DNA from: JASHSH01 sp036490215
GTDB lineage: Bacteria > Pseudomonadota > Alphaproteobacteria > Rhodospirillales > Magnetospirillaceae
Assembly (NCBI GenBank): GCA_036490215.1
Contig: DASXEH010000055.1
Location: 1 to 64,000 of the forward strand
Reading direction: 5' to 3'
DNA: 64,000 nucleotides
A program made the translations under genes and the position numbers. This document shows, piece by piece, positions 41,330-48,783 of the stretch (position 1 is the first letter of the stretch; every line of letters starts with the position of its first letter). Under the pieces are notes generated by a model. The model searched no databases and was not told where the DNA came from. It saw only the letters and a list, made by a program, of their open reading frames with translations.

Positions 41330-42244
41330 ATGAGCACAGAAATCATCGGCAACGTGGCCGCCGTGACGCCGCCATTGCCCGTTGTTCACGCGGACGATAT
41401 TTACGAGCTGGTCGCCGGTGTCTGGATCATTCCGGACCATCGCATTCCGCTGGTGCCCAATATCGGCATCATCGAGGGCAGCGATACGGTGCTGGTGATC
41501 GATACCGGCATGGGCCCCGAGAACGGCAATCGTGTCTTGAAAGCCGCGCAACGTATCGCCAAGGGGCGGCCGTTGATCACGACGCTGACTCACTTCCATC
41601 CCGAGCACGGCTATGGCTGCCAAGTATTCCGCAACCATTCCATCATCGTCTATAACCGCGCGCAACGCGATGACTTGGTGAACAAGGGCCTGGCCTATCT
41701 CGACATGTTCCGCGGCTTCGGACCCGGCGTGAAGGATGCGCTGGAAGGAACGGAGCTCGTCATGCCGCATGTCATCTATGACGGCGAGACGGCGGAAATC
41801 GATCTGGGCGGCCGCAAGGTCGAACTACGGACTTGGGGCAAGGCTCATTCCAGCGGCGACCAGATTGTCTATCTGCCGGCCGAGAAGATCTTGTTCACCG
41901 GCGACCTAGTCGAAGAACGCGCCTTTCCAATCTTCCCGTGGTTTCCGCCGGATGACGTAACCATCGATGCGGCACGCTGGGTCGATGCCTTCAATGCCAT
42001 GATCGCAATGGCGCCGAAGACTGTCGTGCCCGGTCATGGTGATTTGGGCACCACCGATATGATCGGCGATATCCGCGATTACATGCACAAGATCAAAGCC
42101 GAGGTCGGCAAGCGGGCCAAGGCCGGTGCGTCGCGCGATGATATCGTCAAGGACCTCGCACCCGAAATCAAAGCGCAGTATCCGGATTGGCATTTCCCGG
42201 AATGGATCGATTTCGCCATTAGATATTACGCCGACACGAACTGA
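41330..42244 (+). CDS. Metallo-beta-lactamase-fold hydrolase
   Basis: The protein has 304 residues from ATG 41330, preceded by AGGAGA. The MBL metal motif reads THFHPEHGYG (H-x-H-x-E-H, with Glu in place of the usual Asp). Later ligands are in KAHSSGDQIVYLP, LFTGDLVEERAFP and VVPGHGDLGTTD. It is co-transcribed with the Liv-type importer. Quinoline- and flavonoid-type catabolic clusters use MBL hydrolases, so an acyl or lactone hydrolase role is possible; the substrate is unknown. Confidence 0.88.
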   Translation: MSTEIIGNVAAVTPPLPVVHADDIYELVAGVWIIPDHRIPLVPNIGIIEGSDTVLVIDTGMGPENGNRVLKAAQRIAKGRPLITTLTHFHPEHGYGCQVFRNHSIIVYNRAQRDDLVNKGLAYLDMFRGFGPGVKDALEGTELVMPHVIYDGETAEIDLGGRKVELRTWGKAHSSGDQIVYLPAEKILFTGDLVEERAFPIFPWFPPDDVTIDAARWVDAFNAMIAMAPKTVVPGHGDLGTTDMIGDIRDYMHKIKAEVGKRAKAGASRDDIVKDLAPEIKAQYPDWHFPEWIDFAIRYYADTN

Positions 42245-42266
42245 ATGGCACCAAGCCGTCGGTCTC

Positions 42267-42300
42267 AAGGAACGGAACGACGCGCGTCATTCCGTTCCTT
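42267..42300 (+). terminator. Strong hairpin ending the Liv-MBL operon
   Basis: AAGGAACGGAA (42267-42277) pairs perfectly with TTCCGTTCCTT (42290-42300), and the inner GACG/CGTC can extend the stem. It starts 23 bases after the MBL stop and has a weak pyrimidine tract after it. A terminator is the natural reading. Confidence 0.8.
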
Positions 42301-42376
42301 CTCCGGAGACTGAGGCCGGCGCTTGTGGCAGGCTGACGGGTGCTGCTGGTGCGGCGGGGTTTTACTGGAGAACGCT

Positions 42377-43015
42377 TTGGCTCAACGAAAAAAAGCGGCG
42401 GTCCGCGCGGCTATCCTCGAATCGGCTTTCCAACTGTTTTCCGAAAAAGGCTACACCGGCGCTACCGTTCCGCAGATCGCGAACAAAGCCGACGTATCGA
42501 CGGCCAATGTCTATTCGTATTTCGGTTCCAAGCTCGAAATCGTCTTTGCGATTTACGAACCTTGGCTGCGTGACCGTATGGTGGCGCTGGAACATGAATT
42601 GTCGCTGATCAAGGAACCGGCGCGACGTCTGCGTCATCTGGTCACGGCACTTTGGCGCGACATCCCTGCTGCCAACAATGGATTTACCACCAATATCATG
42701 CAGGCGATCTCGGCGGGCAGCGCGGAACAGGGTTATGAATCGAATCTTATCAAATGGACGGAAAGCCGAATCGCCGAGATGTTACGCCACACGTTGACGG
42801 AGGCCGGAGCGCCGTCGGCCGATTTCGGCCAACTCGCCCATATCATGTTCATGGCCTTCGATGGGTTTTCGATCAATTTCCATCTCAACCCTTGGGCAAC
42901 GTGTGGGGAGGATGCCATTGACCAGTTTTGCGAAATACTTATGCGTGGCGCGGCTAAACCGTCTCGGCAGAAGAAGGCGGCACGGAAAAAACGTCGGACT
43001 ACGAAAAGCGCCTGA
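42377..43015 (+). CDS. TetR-family transcriptional regulator
   Basis: The protein has 212 residues from TTG 42377, which has GGAG seven bases upstream. The longer frame from 42323 adds a Cys-rich stretch unlike the family. The N-terminal HTH reads GYTGATVPQIANKADVSTAN and VYSYFGSKLEIVF. The C-terminal helical domain includes FTTNIMQAISAGSAEQGYES, and the tail is Lys/Arg-rich. It follows the Liv-MBL operon and probably controls it and the NicX trio through the inverted repeats at 36346-36525. Confidence 0.88.
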   Translation: MAQRKKAAVRAAILESAFQLFSEKGYTGATVPQIANKADVSTANVYSYFGSKLEIVFAIYEPWLRDRMVALEHELSLIKEPARRLRHLVTALWRDIPAANNGFTTNIMQAISAGSAEQGYESNLIKWTESRIAEMLRHTLTEAGAPSADFGQLAHIMFMAFDGFSINFHLNPWATCGEDAIDQFCEILMRGAAKPSRQKKAARKKRRTTKSA

Positions 43016-43050
43016 AGGGGCTTATCTGTCCGCCAAACCTCTGCCAGTAT

Positions 43051-43120
43051 TGGTGCCCGCTGCCGGACTTGAACCGGCACGACGCTGTCACGTCATCCTT
43101 TCTGGTCTATGGATTTTAAG
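43051..43120 (-). pseudogene. 3' half of a tRNA-Leu-like gene
   Basis: On the minus strand the sequence runs from an anticodon-loop-like CTTAAAATCC through a long variable arm (GACG-TGACAG-CGTC). It then has a perfect T-arm (GCCGG-TTCAAGT-CCGGC), acceptor strand GCGGGCA and CCA. The anticodon would be UAA. No matching 5' half (TGCCCGC acceptor, D-arm) is found within the next several hundred bases, so it is not a complete gene and no intron-split 5' half is visible. The CCA end points to the left of the window. Confidence 0.75.
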
Positions 43121-43169
43121 TTCGTAAGACTTTTATCGGCGGGGGAGCCGCTATGGGCTCTTGGCGAGA

Positions 43170-43240
43170 GATTCGGACTTAGAATCTAAGACGTCCGGTA
43201 CCAGAACTGGATATGCACGATTTTATCGAGGGTGCTTTGG
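43170..43240. repeat. Diverged direct repeat, left copy
   Basis: The best-conserved part is 43201-43240, starting CCAGAACTGGATATGC and ending TTATCGAGGGTGCTTT. It matches 60718-60757 with four substitutions and one indel; GATTCG and ACTTAGA upstream also match. It sits 50 bases inside the tRNA-Leu fragment. Confidence 0.7.
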
Positions 43241-43251
43241 CGTCCGAGCAC

Positions 43252-43440
43252 CTATTCGGCGCTGCCGGATCGGCTGCTTTGGGCGACATGGTTTGAGGCG
43301 TGATGGCTCCCAGTGTCGGCGCTTTTGATGCGGGTGGGGCTGGTCGTGATCCCGCCGACATGGGGCACCGCGTTGTTCTGAGCATGGGCTATCGGCACGG
43401 TCGCCTGAAGCGCGCCTAAGATTAAACTTCTGATTCGCAT
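43252..43440 (-). CDS. Candidate small exported protein
   Basis: A 62-residue frame starts with a credible signal peptide (MRIRSLILGALQATVPIAHA, cleavage AHA-Q), followed by a polar His/Ser-rich tail. It has no good ribosome site and no known family. It is the only plausible gene in the 620-base gap 43016-43635. Confidence is low because such leaders arise by chance. Confidence 0.3.
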   Translation of the reverse strand: MRIRSLILGALQATVPIAHAQNNAVPHVGGITTSPTRIKSADTGSHHASNHVAQSSRSGSAE

Positions 43441-43635
43441 CGCCGTGGACCGGCCGGAAATGTCAGAGGCCGCATGCCGGGTTGTTCCAACAATCGCGTC
43501 CGGAAGCGATGGTCATTCCATTTCTCCCTACTCGGGGGAGGAACCCGCGCGGGCGATGCGGCGTTTTACCTTTCACAGCCGAAGCGTTGCGTCGCCGCAA
43601 GATCAGGACCATCCCGGTCAAGGAAGGATACCGCT

Positions 43636-44178
43636 ATGAATAACCGTCTCGATCAAAAGCGAATCGCGATTGTCGCGACCGATGGGTTCGAGCAGTCGGA
43701 GTTGTTCGAGCCGCGCAAGGCTTTGCTCGAAGCCGGCGCGGTCGTCGAAGTGGTGGCGCCGAAGGGTGGCAGCATTCAAGGCGTCGTCCATGGCAAGAAG
43801 GGCAAGATGATTGCCGTCGATTGCGAGATCGATGCGGCGAATGCCGACGATTATGCGGCTTTGGTCCTGCCGGGCGGCGTCGCCAATCCTGATTCGCTGC
43901 GTATGGATGGGCGCGTGGTCGATTTCGTTCGGCATTTTGTCGAGGCGCATAAGCCTATCGCGGCGATTTGCCATGGCCCTTGGACCTTGATCGAAGCTAA
44001 AGGCGTCAGAGGACGGAAGACAACCTCGTGGCCGTCGCTCAAGACCGATCTGGAAAACGCCGGCGCGCAGTGGGTCGATCAGGAGGTTGTTGTTGAAGAC
44101 AAGCTGATCACCAGCCGCAAGCCCGAGGATCTGCCGGCATTCTGCCGCGTGATCGTCGACGAATTCGAGGCGGCCTGA
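43636..44178 (+). CDS. DJ-1/PfpI-family protein (YhbO-like)
   Basis: The protein has 180 residues from ATG 43636, with AAGGAAGG upstream. The acidic residue lies in TDGFEQSELFEPRKALLEAG. The nucleophile elbow is AAICHGPWTLIEA with the reactive Cys, and VLPGGVANPDSLRMDGRVV precedes it. Members are deglycases, glyoxalases or stress chaperone-like enzymes rather than proteases. It is first in a small stress-type cluster with DUF3175. Confidence 0.93.
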   Translation: MNNRLDQKRIAIVATDGFEQSELFEPRKALLEAGAVVEVVAPKGGSIQGVVHGKKGKMIAVDCEIDAANADDYAALVLPGGVANPDSLRMDGRVVDFVRHFVEAHKPIAAICHGPWTLIEAKGVRGRKTTSWPSLKTDLENAGAQWVDQEVVVEDKLITSRKPEDLPAFCRVIVDEFEAA

Positions 44179-44179
44179 T

Positions 44180-44539
44180 ATGGCAACCGTGAAATCGCCG
44201 CGCGCTCGTGGTGCGAAGTCCGCCGCCTCGCACAGCCGCCGTAAGACGGCGAAGAGTAAGACAGCGGGCACGAAGCGCTGGTCTGCGCACGTGATGCAGA
44301 CCAGCGACGCTATGGATATTCAGCCCCGCGCCTTCGCGTCGAAAGACCCGAAGAGGATCGCCCGCTCCTTGAAGCGGTCTGCGGAAAGAAGCTCTCGGCG
44401 TAAGGCCGGCCCGTATCAGTCGGCCATGTCGATGTTGAACTTCTACATCAACCGTGGCGGCAAGAATCTCACGGCCAGTCAGAAGAAGATTCTGGAACAG
44501 GCGAAGGTGGAGCTGCGGCACGTCTTCGGCCGGACTTAA
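44180..44539 (+). CDS. DUF3175 family protein
   Basis: The protein has 119 residues. After a Lys/Ser/Ala-rich N-terminus (residues 1-30, resembling a histone-like tail) the DUF3175 core follows, with RWSAHVMQTSDAMDIQP, ARSLKRSAERSSRRKAGPYQ and SAMSMLNFYINRGGKNL. It starts one base after the PfpI stop. The function of the family is not established. The basic tail suggests nucleic-acid contact (inference). Confidence 0.88.
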   Translation: MATVKSPRARGAKSAASHSRRKTAKSKTAGTKRWSAHVMQTSDAMDIQPRAFASKDPKRIARSLKRSAERSSRRKAGPYQSAMSMLNFYINRGGKNLTASQKKILEQAKVELRHVFGRT

Positions 44540-44558
44540 AGCCGCGGCTCGGTCAGCG

Positions 44559-45173
44559 TCAGGAGATATGAATCTGCTGGCCGATCTGCTGTGCCTTCTG
44601 CAGATGCATCTGGACCGTCGGCAGGGCCTTCGCGGCAAAGGCACGCAGCGCCGTATTGCTGCCGGTCTGACTGTAAGCCTGAAGCAATTTCTCCATCATC
44701 TGATGACCCTGGATCTGGGTCCGAACATAGGCCTGGTCGAAATTCTCGCCCGATAGGCCCTTCAACTTGTGGAAAGCTTTTCTGTGTTGCTCATCAGGCA
44801 TTGATGGCAGCGATGGCTCCAGTTTTCCCGCAGCCATGGCATCGAACAGTTGATTGGTCGATGCCGTATGATCGGTGACCATCATGGCGCCGAACGCGCG
44901 GATCTGATCGTTTTTCGACTTTTGCTGCGCCAATTTACCAGCCTGAACTTCGAACGCGTCGCTGGCCGCGACCTGATGAGCGAATTTGGACGGGATCGAC
45001 GTTGCGGTCGAATTCTCCAGCGGCTCTTTGGGACCACCCTGCGCCGGTCCGCTCGGCGGCGGCGCGTTAGGCATGGGGCTCTGGCTGTCGGGCATCAATT
45101 GCTGTTGCTGCGCCATCGCCGCCGACGAAATGCCAAAGACGATAGCCGCTGTGATTGCGGATACATGCTTCAT
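44559..45173 (-). CDS. DUF4142 (ferritin-like) exported protein
   Basis: The protein has 204 residues. The signal peptide MKHVSAITAAIVFGISSAAM is cleaved near AMA-QQ, and a Pro/Gln-rich spacer follows to about residue 55. The DUF4142 helical core contains RAFGAMMVTDHTASTNQLFD and AYVRTQIQGHQMMEKLLQAY, with the paired His residues of this ferritin-like family. It is probably periplasmic and linked to stress. It is convergent with DUF3175. Confidence 0.9.
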   Translation of the reverse strand: MKHVSAITAAIVFGISSAAMAQQQQLMPDSQSPMPNAPPPSGPAQGGPKEPLENSTATSIPSKFAHQVAASDAFEVQAGKLAQQKSKNDQIRAFGAMMVTDHTASTNQLFDAMAAGKLEPSLPSMPDEQHRKAFHKLKGLSGENFDQAYVRTQIQGHQMMEKLLQAYSQTGSNTALRAFAAKALPTVQMHLQKAQQIGQQIHIS

Positions 45174-45313
45174 GACCGTACCCCTTCAGTATCGGGAGAT
45201 ACGGGGTCAACGACCCTGATTGAGGAGCGTTCCATAGCGGAAGAATTGGCCAGGAGAAATGCTTCCCGAAGGTCACAGGAATAGGGAAATCGGCTTGGCA
45301 ACTGCGATTGTCG

Positions 45314-46921
45314 TTAGGAAAGGCTTTTGATATCCAGCGCCTTCAATGCCGTCTGTGACAATGTTTGGTCGCGTGCGGCCCTGCGATAGTCCTGCCAGCT
45401 CTTCCACGTCTCAAGACGCTCGGATGCGTCATCGATGCGCATGGCGTCCGCAGATCTGACCGTCTTCAATTCATCCCAATCCAGCGGCCAGGCAACCGGC
45501 GCGCCGGAGCGTGCGCGAAGAGAAAAGGGCGCGACCGCCGTTGATCCGCGCTCATTACGCAGATAATCGATGAAGATGACGCCCTTGCGCCGCGCCTTTG
45601 TGGCCGTGGCGATATAACGGTTGGGAGCGTGCTCGGCGAATTGCACCGCCAGCGCTTTGGTAGCCGCCTTGACCACATCCCAGTCTGGACCAACTTTCAT
45701 TGGCGCGATGACGTGGATACCTTTGCCGCCGCTCAAGAGCGGGAAGCTCGCGAGACCTAGCGCGTCCAGAGCGTCACGAATTTCAGTCGCAGCCTGCCGG
45801 ACCTTCGTAAATGATACGTCGTCGCCGGGATCGAGGTCGAAGACGAGCCGTGTCGGACGCTCGATATCGTTGACCGTCGAGCCCCAAATGTGCAACTCGA
45901 CCGCATCCATCTGCGCGGCCGCCACGAGGCCCGCGACGTTGTCGATATAAAGATAGTCCTGCCGTTCGCCGTTCTTTTCCTCGATTTTGCAGCGGCGAAA
46001 GGCATCCGGCGTGCCCGCTTGCGGATGCTTCTGGAAGAAGTTCTTCCCACCCGACGACGTGCGAAGAAGCGATAACGGGCGATTGCGGGTGAACGGTAAC
46101 ATATGCGGCGCCGCAGCCTGGAGGTATCGCGCGATATCGAGCTTGGTTGCATCCGATCCGGGAATAATCATTTTGTCCGGATGCGTCAGATGCACACCGG
46201 CGACCGTGTTGCCGCGCGCCTTGTCCTCGGTTTCGTCGGCAGAGCGCTTTTTCTTCGCCCCGCTCCGAGCAATCTTCTTGGTGTCCGCAGCGGGTTTCCG
46301 GTTGATACGGGAGGCGCGGCCCTTCGCCTTGCCCTCCGCGATGCCCGTCAGATCCCGGCCGGTCGAAACGCTGGTGGTGAATTGGTTCAGCACATCGCCC
46401 TTAGCTTTGGCCACGTCGTCCCGCTCTTTGATCAGCAGCCAGTTCTCACGCTTCTGGTCCTGCTTGCCACGAAACCGTACCAGCGCCCAATCGCCTTGCA
46501 ACCGTTCTCCGTCGAGATGGAAGGCCAGTTTTCCCTTGGCAAGCCCATCATGCGGGTCGCCGACCGCCTGCCATGTGCCGCGGTCCCATAGAAGCACGGT
46601 GCCGGCGCCATAATTGCCCTCGGGGATCGTCCCCTCAAAGGTAGCGTAATCGATGGGGTGGTCCTCGGTACGGACGGCCAACCGCTTTTGGCTGGGATCA
46701 AGGCTCGGGCCTTTGGTGACAGCCCAACTCAGCAGAACGCCATCAAGCTCAAGCCGCAGATCGTAGTGCAGCCGGGTCGCATCATGCTTTTGGATCGTGT
46801 AGGTCGAACCGTGCCGCGACGAAGCGCGACCGCGCGGCTCGGGCGTCTCCCGGAAGCGGCGTTTGGCATTGTAGGTTGCCAGCGCGTCGTCATCATGATG
46901 GTTGTGGCGATGCTGTGGCAT
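45314..46921 (-). CDS. ligD: LigD-type end-joining protein with PE and POL domains, no ligase domain
   Basis: The protein has 535 residues. The 3'-phosphoesterase domain (about 38-165) keeps H46, H52, D54, R56 and H88. A basic linker follows (about 180-250), starting after STGRDLTGIAEGKAKG. The primase/polymerase domain (about 250-515) has THPDKMIIPGSDATKLDIAR and the metal DxD in RLVFDLDPGDD. The ligase domain, normally between PE and POL in one LigD class, is absent and is encoded at 58510-59496. Both proteins begin MPQHRH. ATG 46919-46921 is chosen because of that shared leader. It works with Ku (51084) in non-homologous end joining. Confidence 0.93.
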   Translation of the reverse strand: MPQHRHNHHDDDALATYNAKRRFRETPEPRGRASSRHGSTYTIQKHDATRLHYDLRLELDGVLLSWAVTKGPSLDPSQKRLAVRTEDHPIDYATFEGTIPEGNYGAGTVLLWDRGTWQAVGDPHDGLAKGKLAFHLDGERLQGDWALVRFRGKQDQKRENWLLIKERDDVAKAKGDVLNQFTTSVSTGRDLTGIAEGKAKGRASRINRKPAADTKKIARSGAKKKRSADETEDKARGNTVAGVHLTHPDKMIIPGSDATKLDIARYLQAAAPHMLPFTRNRPLSLLRTSSGGKNFFQKHPQAGTPDAFRRCKIEEKNGERQDYLYIDNVAGLVAAAQMDAVELHIWGSTVNDIERPTRLVFDLDPGDDVSFTKVRQAATEIRDALDALGLASFPLLSGGKGIHVIAPMKVGPDWDVVKAATKALAVQFAEHAPNRYIATATKARRKGVIFIDYLRNERGSTAVAPFSLRARSGAPVAWPLDWDELKTVRSADAMRIDDASERLETWKSWQDYRRAARDQTLSQTALKALDIKSLS

Positions 46922-47125
46922 GGACGGGCCCCATATCGTGACGATCATGTCTGTACGTGACGATCATGTCTTTAACGGTGCGCTACTTCGGCCGGTTCCT
47001 TCTTGGGCCTTCAGCTGGCGTGGCGGCTATCGGCAGGTGACGACGAGTGGCCACAGCGGAACCGAAGGGATCGCGGGTCGTTTCACCAAGAGGTGAGTTG
47101 TGCCGTATATCCGGGAGGATCGTCT
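46922..47125. promoter_or_regulatory. Divergent control region of ligD and the pao-like operon, with tandem repeat
   Basis: CGTGACGATCATGTCT occurs twice (46937-46952 and 46956-46971), three bases apart. The stretch CATGTCTTTAACGGTGCGC is matched upstream of the separate ligase gene by CACGTCTTCAACGGCGCGC at about 59520. A shared regulatory element or homologous leader is inferred. Confidence 0.5.
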
Positions 47126-47167
47126 GTGGCCGATACAATCCCAAGGGTGGCCGATACAATCCCAAGG
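47126..47167 (+). repeat. Perfect 21-base tandem duplication at the PaoA-like N-terminus
   Basis: The 21-base unit GTGGCCGATACAATCCCAAG-G is present twice without mismatch (47126-47146, 47147-47167). It duplicates the start codon and six codons and gives two in-frame GTG starts. Confidence 0.9.
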
Positions 47168-47791
47168 CATGAATTGGCATCGGAAAACAGTCGGCCCAAG
47201 GTGAGTCGCCGCTGGCTGCTCACTTCGGGAGCGACGGTCGCGGCCGCGGTGCCGATTGCGGTACGCGCTCAACCCGCGCCGCAGGAAGCACCCCAACCGC
47301 AGCGGCAGATCGCCGAACGCTTCATCGGCATCACGCTGGATGTGAATGGACAGCGGCATACGGTGGTGCTCGACCCACGTACGACTCTGCTCGACGCGCT
47401 CCGCGAGCATCTCGGGCTGACCGGCACCAAGAAAGGATGCGACCACGGACAATGTGGTGCGTGCACCGTTCATGTCGATGGTAAGCGGGTGCTTTCCTGC
47501 CTCACCCTGGCCATATCGGTGCGCGATCCAGTTACGACGATCGAAGGACTCTCTGGCGCGGTGGGTGGGCTGCATCCGATGCAGCAGGCCTTCATCGATC
47601 AGGATGCCTTTCAGTGCGGTTATTGCACGCCGGGGCAGATCATGTCGGCTATCGCTTGCATCAAGGAAGGTCACGCCGAGACCGATCGCGATATTCGCGA
47701 GTATATGAGCGGCAATCTCTGTCGCTGTGCGGCTTATCCGCACATTGTCGCGGCCGTGAAACAGGCACGCGAAAAAGTAAAGGGGGCGTAG
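47126..47791 (+). CDS. 2Fe-2S subunit of a periplasmic aldehyde oxidoreductase (PaoA-like), Tat-exported
   Basis: The protein has 221 residues from GTG 47126, with GGGAGG eight bases upstream. The Tat leader is SRRWLLTSGATVAAAVPIAV. Two 2Fe-2S clusters are shown by GCDHGQCGACTVHVDG and by CGYCTPGQIMSAIACI plus GNLCRCAAYPHI. It carries electrons from the molybdenum subunit. Oddity: the first 14 codons are a perfect 21-base tandem duplication (VADTIPR twice). If GTG 47147 is used instead, one copy is lost and the leader remains. Confidence 0.92.
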   Translation: MADTIPRVADTIPRHELASENSRPKVSRRWLLTSGATVAAAVPIAVRAQPAPQEAPQPQRQIAERFIGITLDVNGQRHTVVLDPRTTLLDALREHLGLTGTKKGCDHGQCGACTVHVDGKRVLSCLTLAISVRDPVTTIEGLSGAVGGLHPMQQAFIDQDAFQCGYCTPGQIMSAIACIKEGHAETDRDIREYMSGNLCRCAAYPHIVAAVKQAREKVKGA

Positions 47792-48781
47792 ATGCGACCT
47801 TTCCTCTATCAACGTCCCGCCGATCGCGCGGCCGCGGAACACGCAATCCTTGCCGAGAACGCGAGCATCTTGGGCGGCGGGACCACGCTTCTCGATTTGA
47901 TGAAACTCGACGCCATGCGGCCCGACGTTGTGGTCGATATCAATGACCTCGCGCCGGGCGCGGCAGGTATCGATGCCAGCGCCGGCGGCTTGCATCTCAG
48001 TGCCTTCGTGACGATGGCCGAAACCGCCGCTCATCCCGATATTCTGCGGGACTATCCTGTCATCGCGCAGTCTTTGCAGTTGGCGGCAAGCCCGCAGATC
48101 CGCAATATGGCGCGGCTTGGCGGCAACGTATTGCAGCGGACGCGGTGCTCCTATTTCCGCGATGGCTGGACGGCCTGCAACAAGCGCAGTCCCGGCAGTG
48201 GCTGCGCGGCGCTCGACGGCGTGAATCGCAAACATGCTGTGTTAGGTACGAGCGACTCCTGCATCGCTACCTATCCTGGCGATTTTGCGCAGGCGCTTGT
48301 TGCCCTCGATGCGTTGATCGAGATCACAAGCGAACGCGGCCCCCGCAATATCCGCTTTGCCGAGCTGCATCGGCTTCCGGACGATACCCCACATCTCGAA
48401 ACGACGCTCGCGCCGGGCGAGATGATCACCGGCTTTTTCGTGCCCGCCGGGGCTTGGACCCGGCGCTCGAAATATTTGAAGATTCGTGATCGCGAGTCCT
48501 ACGAGTTTGCCTTGGCTTCGGCGGCCGTCGCGCTGGATTTGGACGGTACGGTCGTGCGGCAAGCGCGCATCGCCCTGGGTGGAGTGGCAACCAAGCCTTG
48601 GCGTTCCGCTGAGGCGGAGGCTGTGTTGGTTGGCAAGCCCGTCTCCGAAGCCAATGCCCACGCCGCGGCGGAAGCGGCCTTTGCGGGAGCTAAGGCGAGG
48701 TCCGGTAATGGCTACAAGATCGAACTTGGCCGCCAGACGCTCGTACGCGCCGTGATCGAAACAGCCGCTTTACAGGTGTAG
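47792..48781 (+). CDS. FAD-binding subunit of the aldehyde/xanthine-type oxidoreductase (PaoB-like)
   Basis: The protein has 329 residues. FAD-binding blocks are ILGGGTTLLDLMKLDAMRPD and ASPQIRNMARLGGNVLQRTR. The Cys-rich insert TRCSYFRDGWTACNKRSPGS binds an extra 4Fe-4S cluster in PaoB/YagS-type subunits. The C-terminal CO_dehydrogenase flavoprotein domain ends RQTLVRAVIET. It abuts the preceding stop directly. Confidence 0.92.
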   Translation: MRPFLYQRPADRAAAEHAILAENASILGGGTTLLDLMKLDAMRPDVVVDINDLAPGAAGIDASAGGLHLSAFVTMAETAAHPDILRDYPVIAQSLQLAASPQIRNMARLGGNVLQRTRCSYFRDGWTACNKRSPGSGCAALDGVNRKHAVLGTSDSCIATYPGDFAQALVALDALIEITSERGPRNIRFAELHRLPDDTPHLETTLAPGEMITGFFVPAGAWTRRSKYLKIRDRESYEFALASAAVALDLDGTVVRQARIALGGVATKPWRSAEAEAVLVGKPVSEANAHAAAEAAFAGAKARSGNGYKIELGRQTLVRAVIETAALQV

Positions 48782-48783
48782 CC

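Noticed and set aside
43051..43130. Group I intron interrupting a tRNA-Leu(UAA) gene
   Set aside because: The fragment begins at the anticodon loop, as in intron-bearing genes, but no 5' half or intron core could be found on the minus strand in the following several hundred bases.
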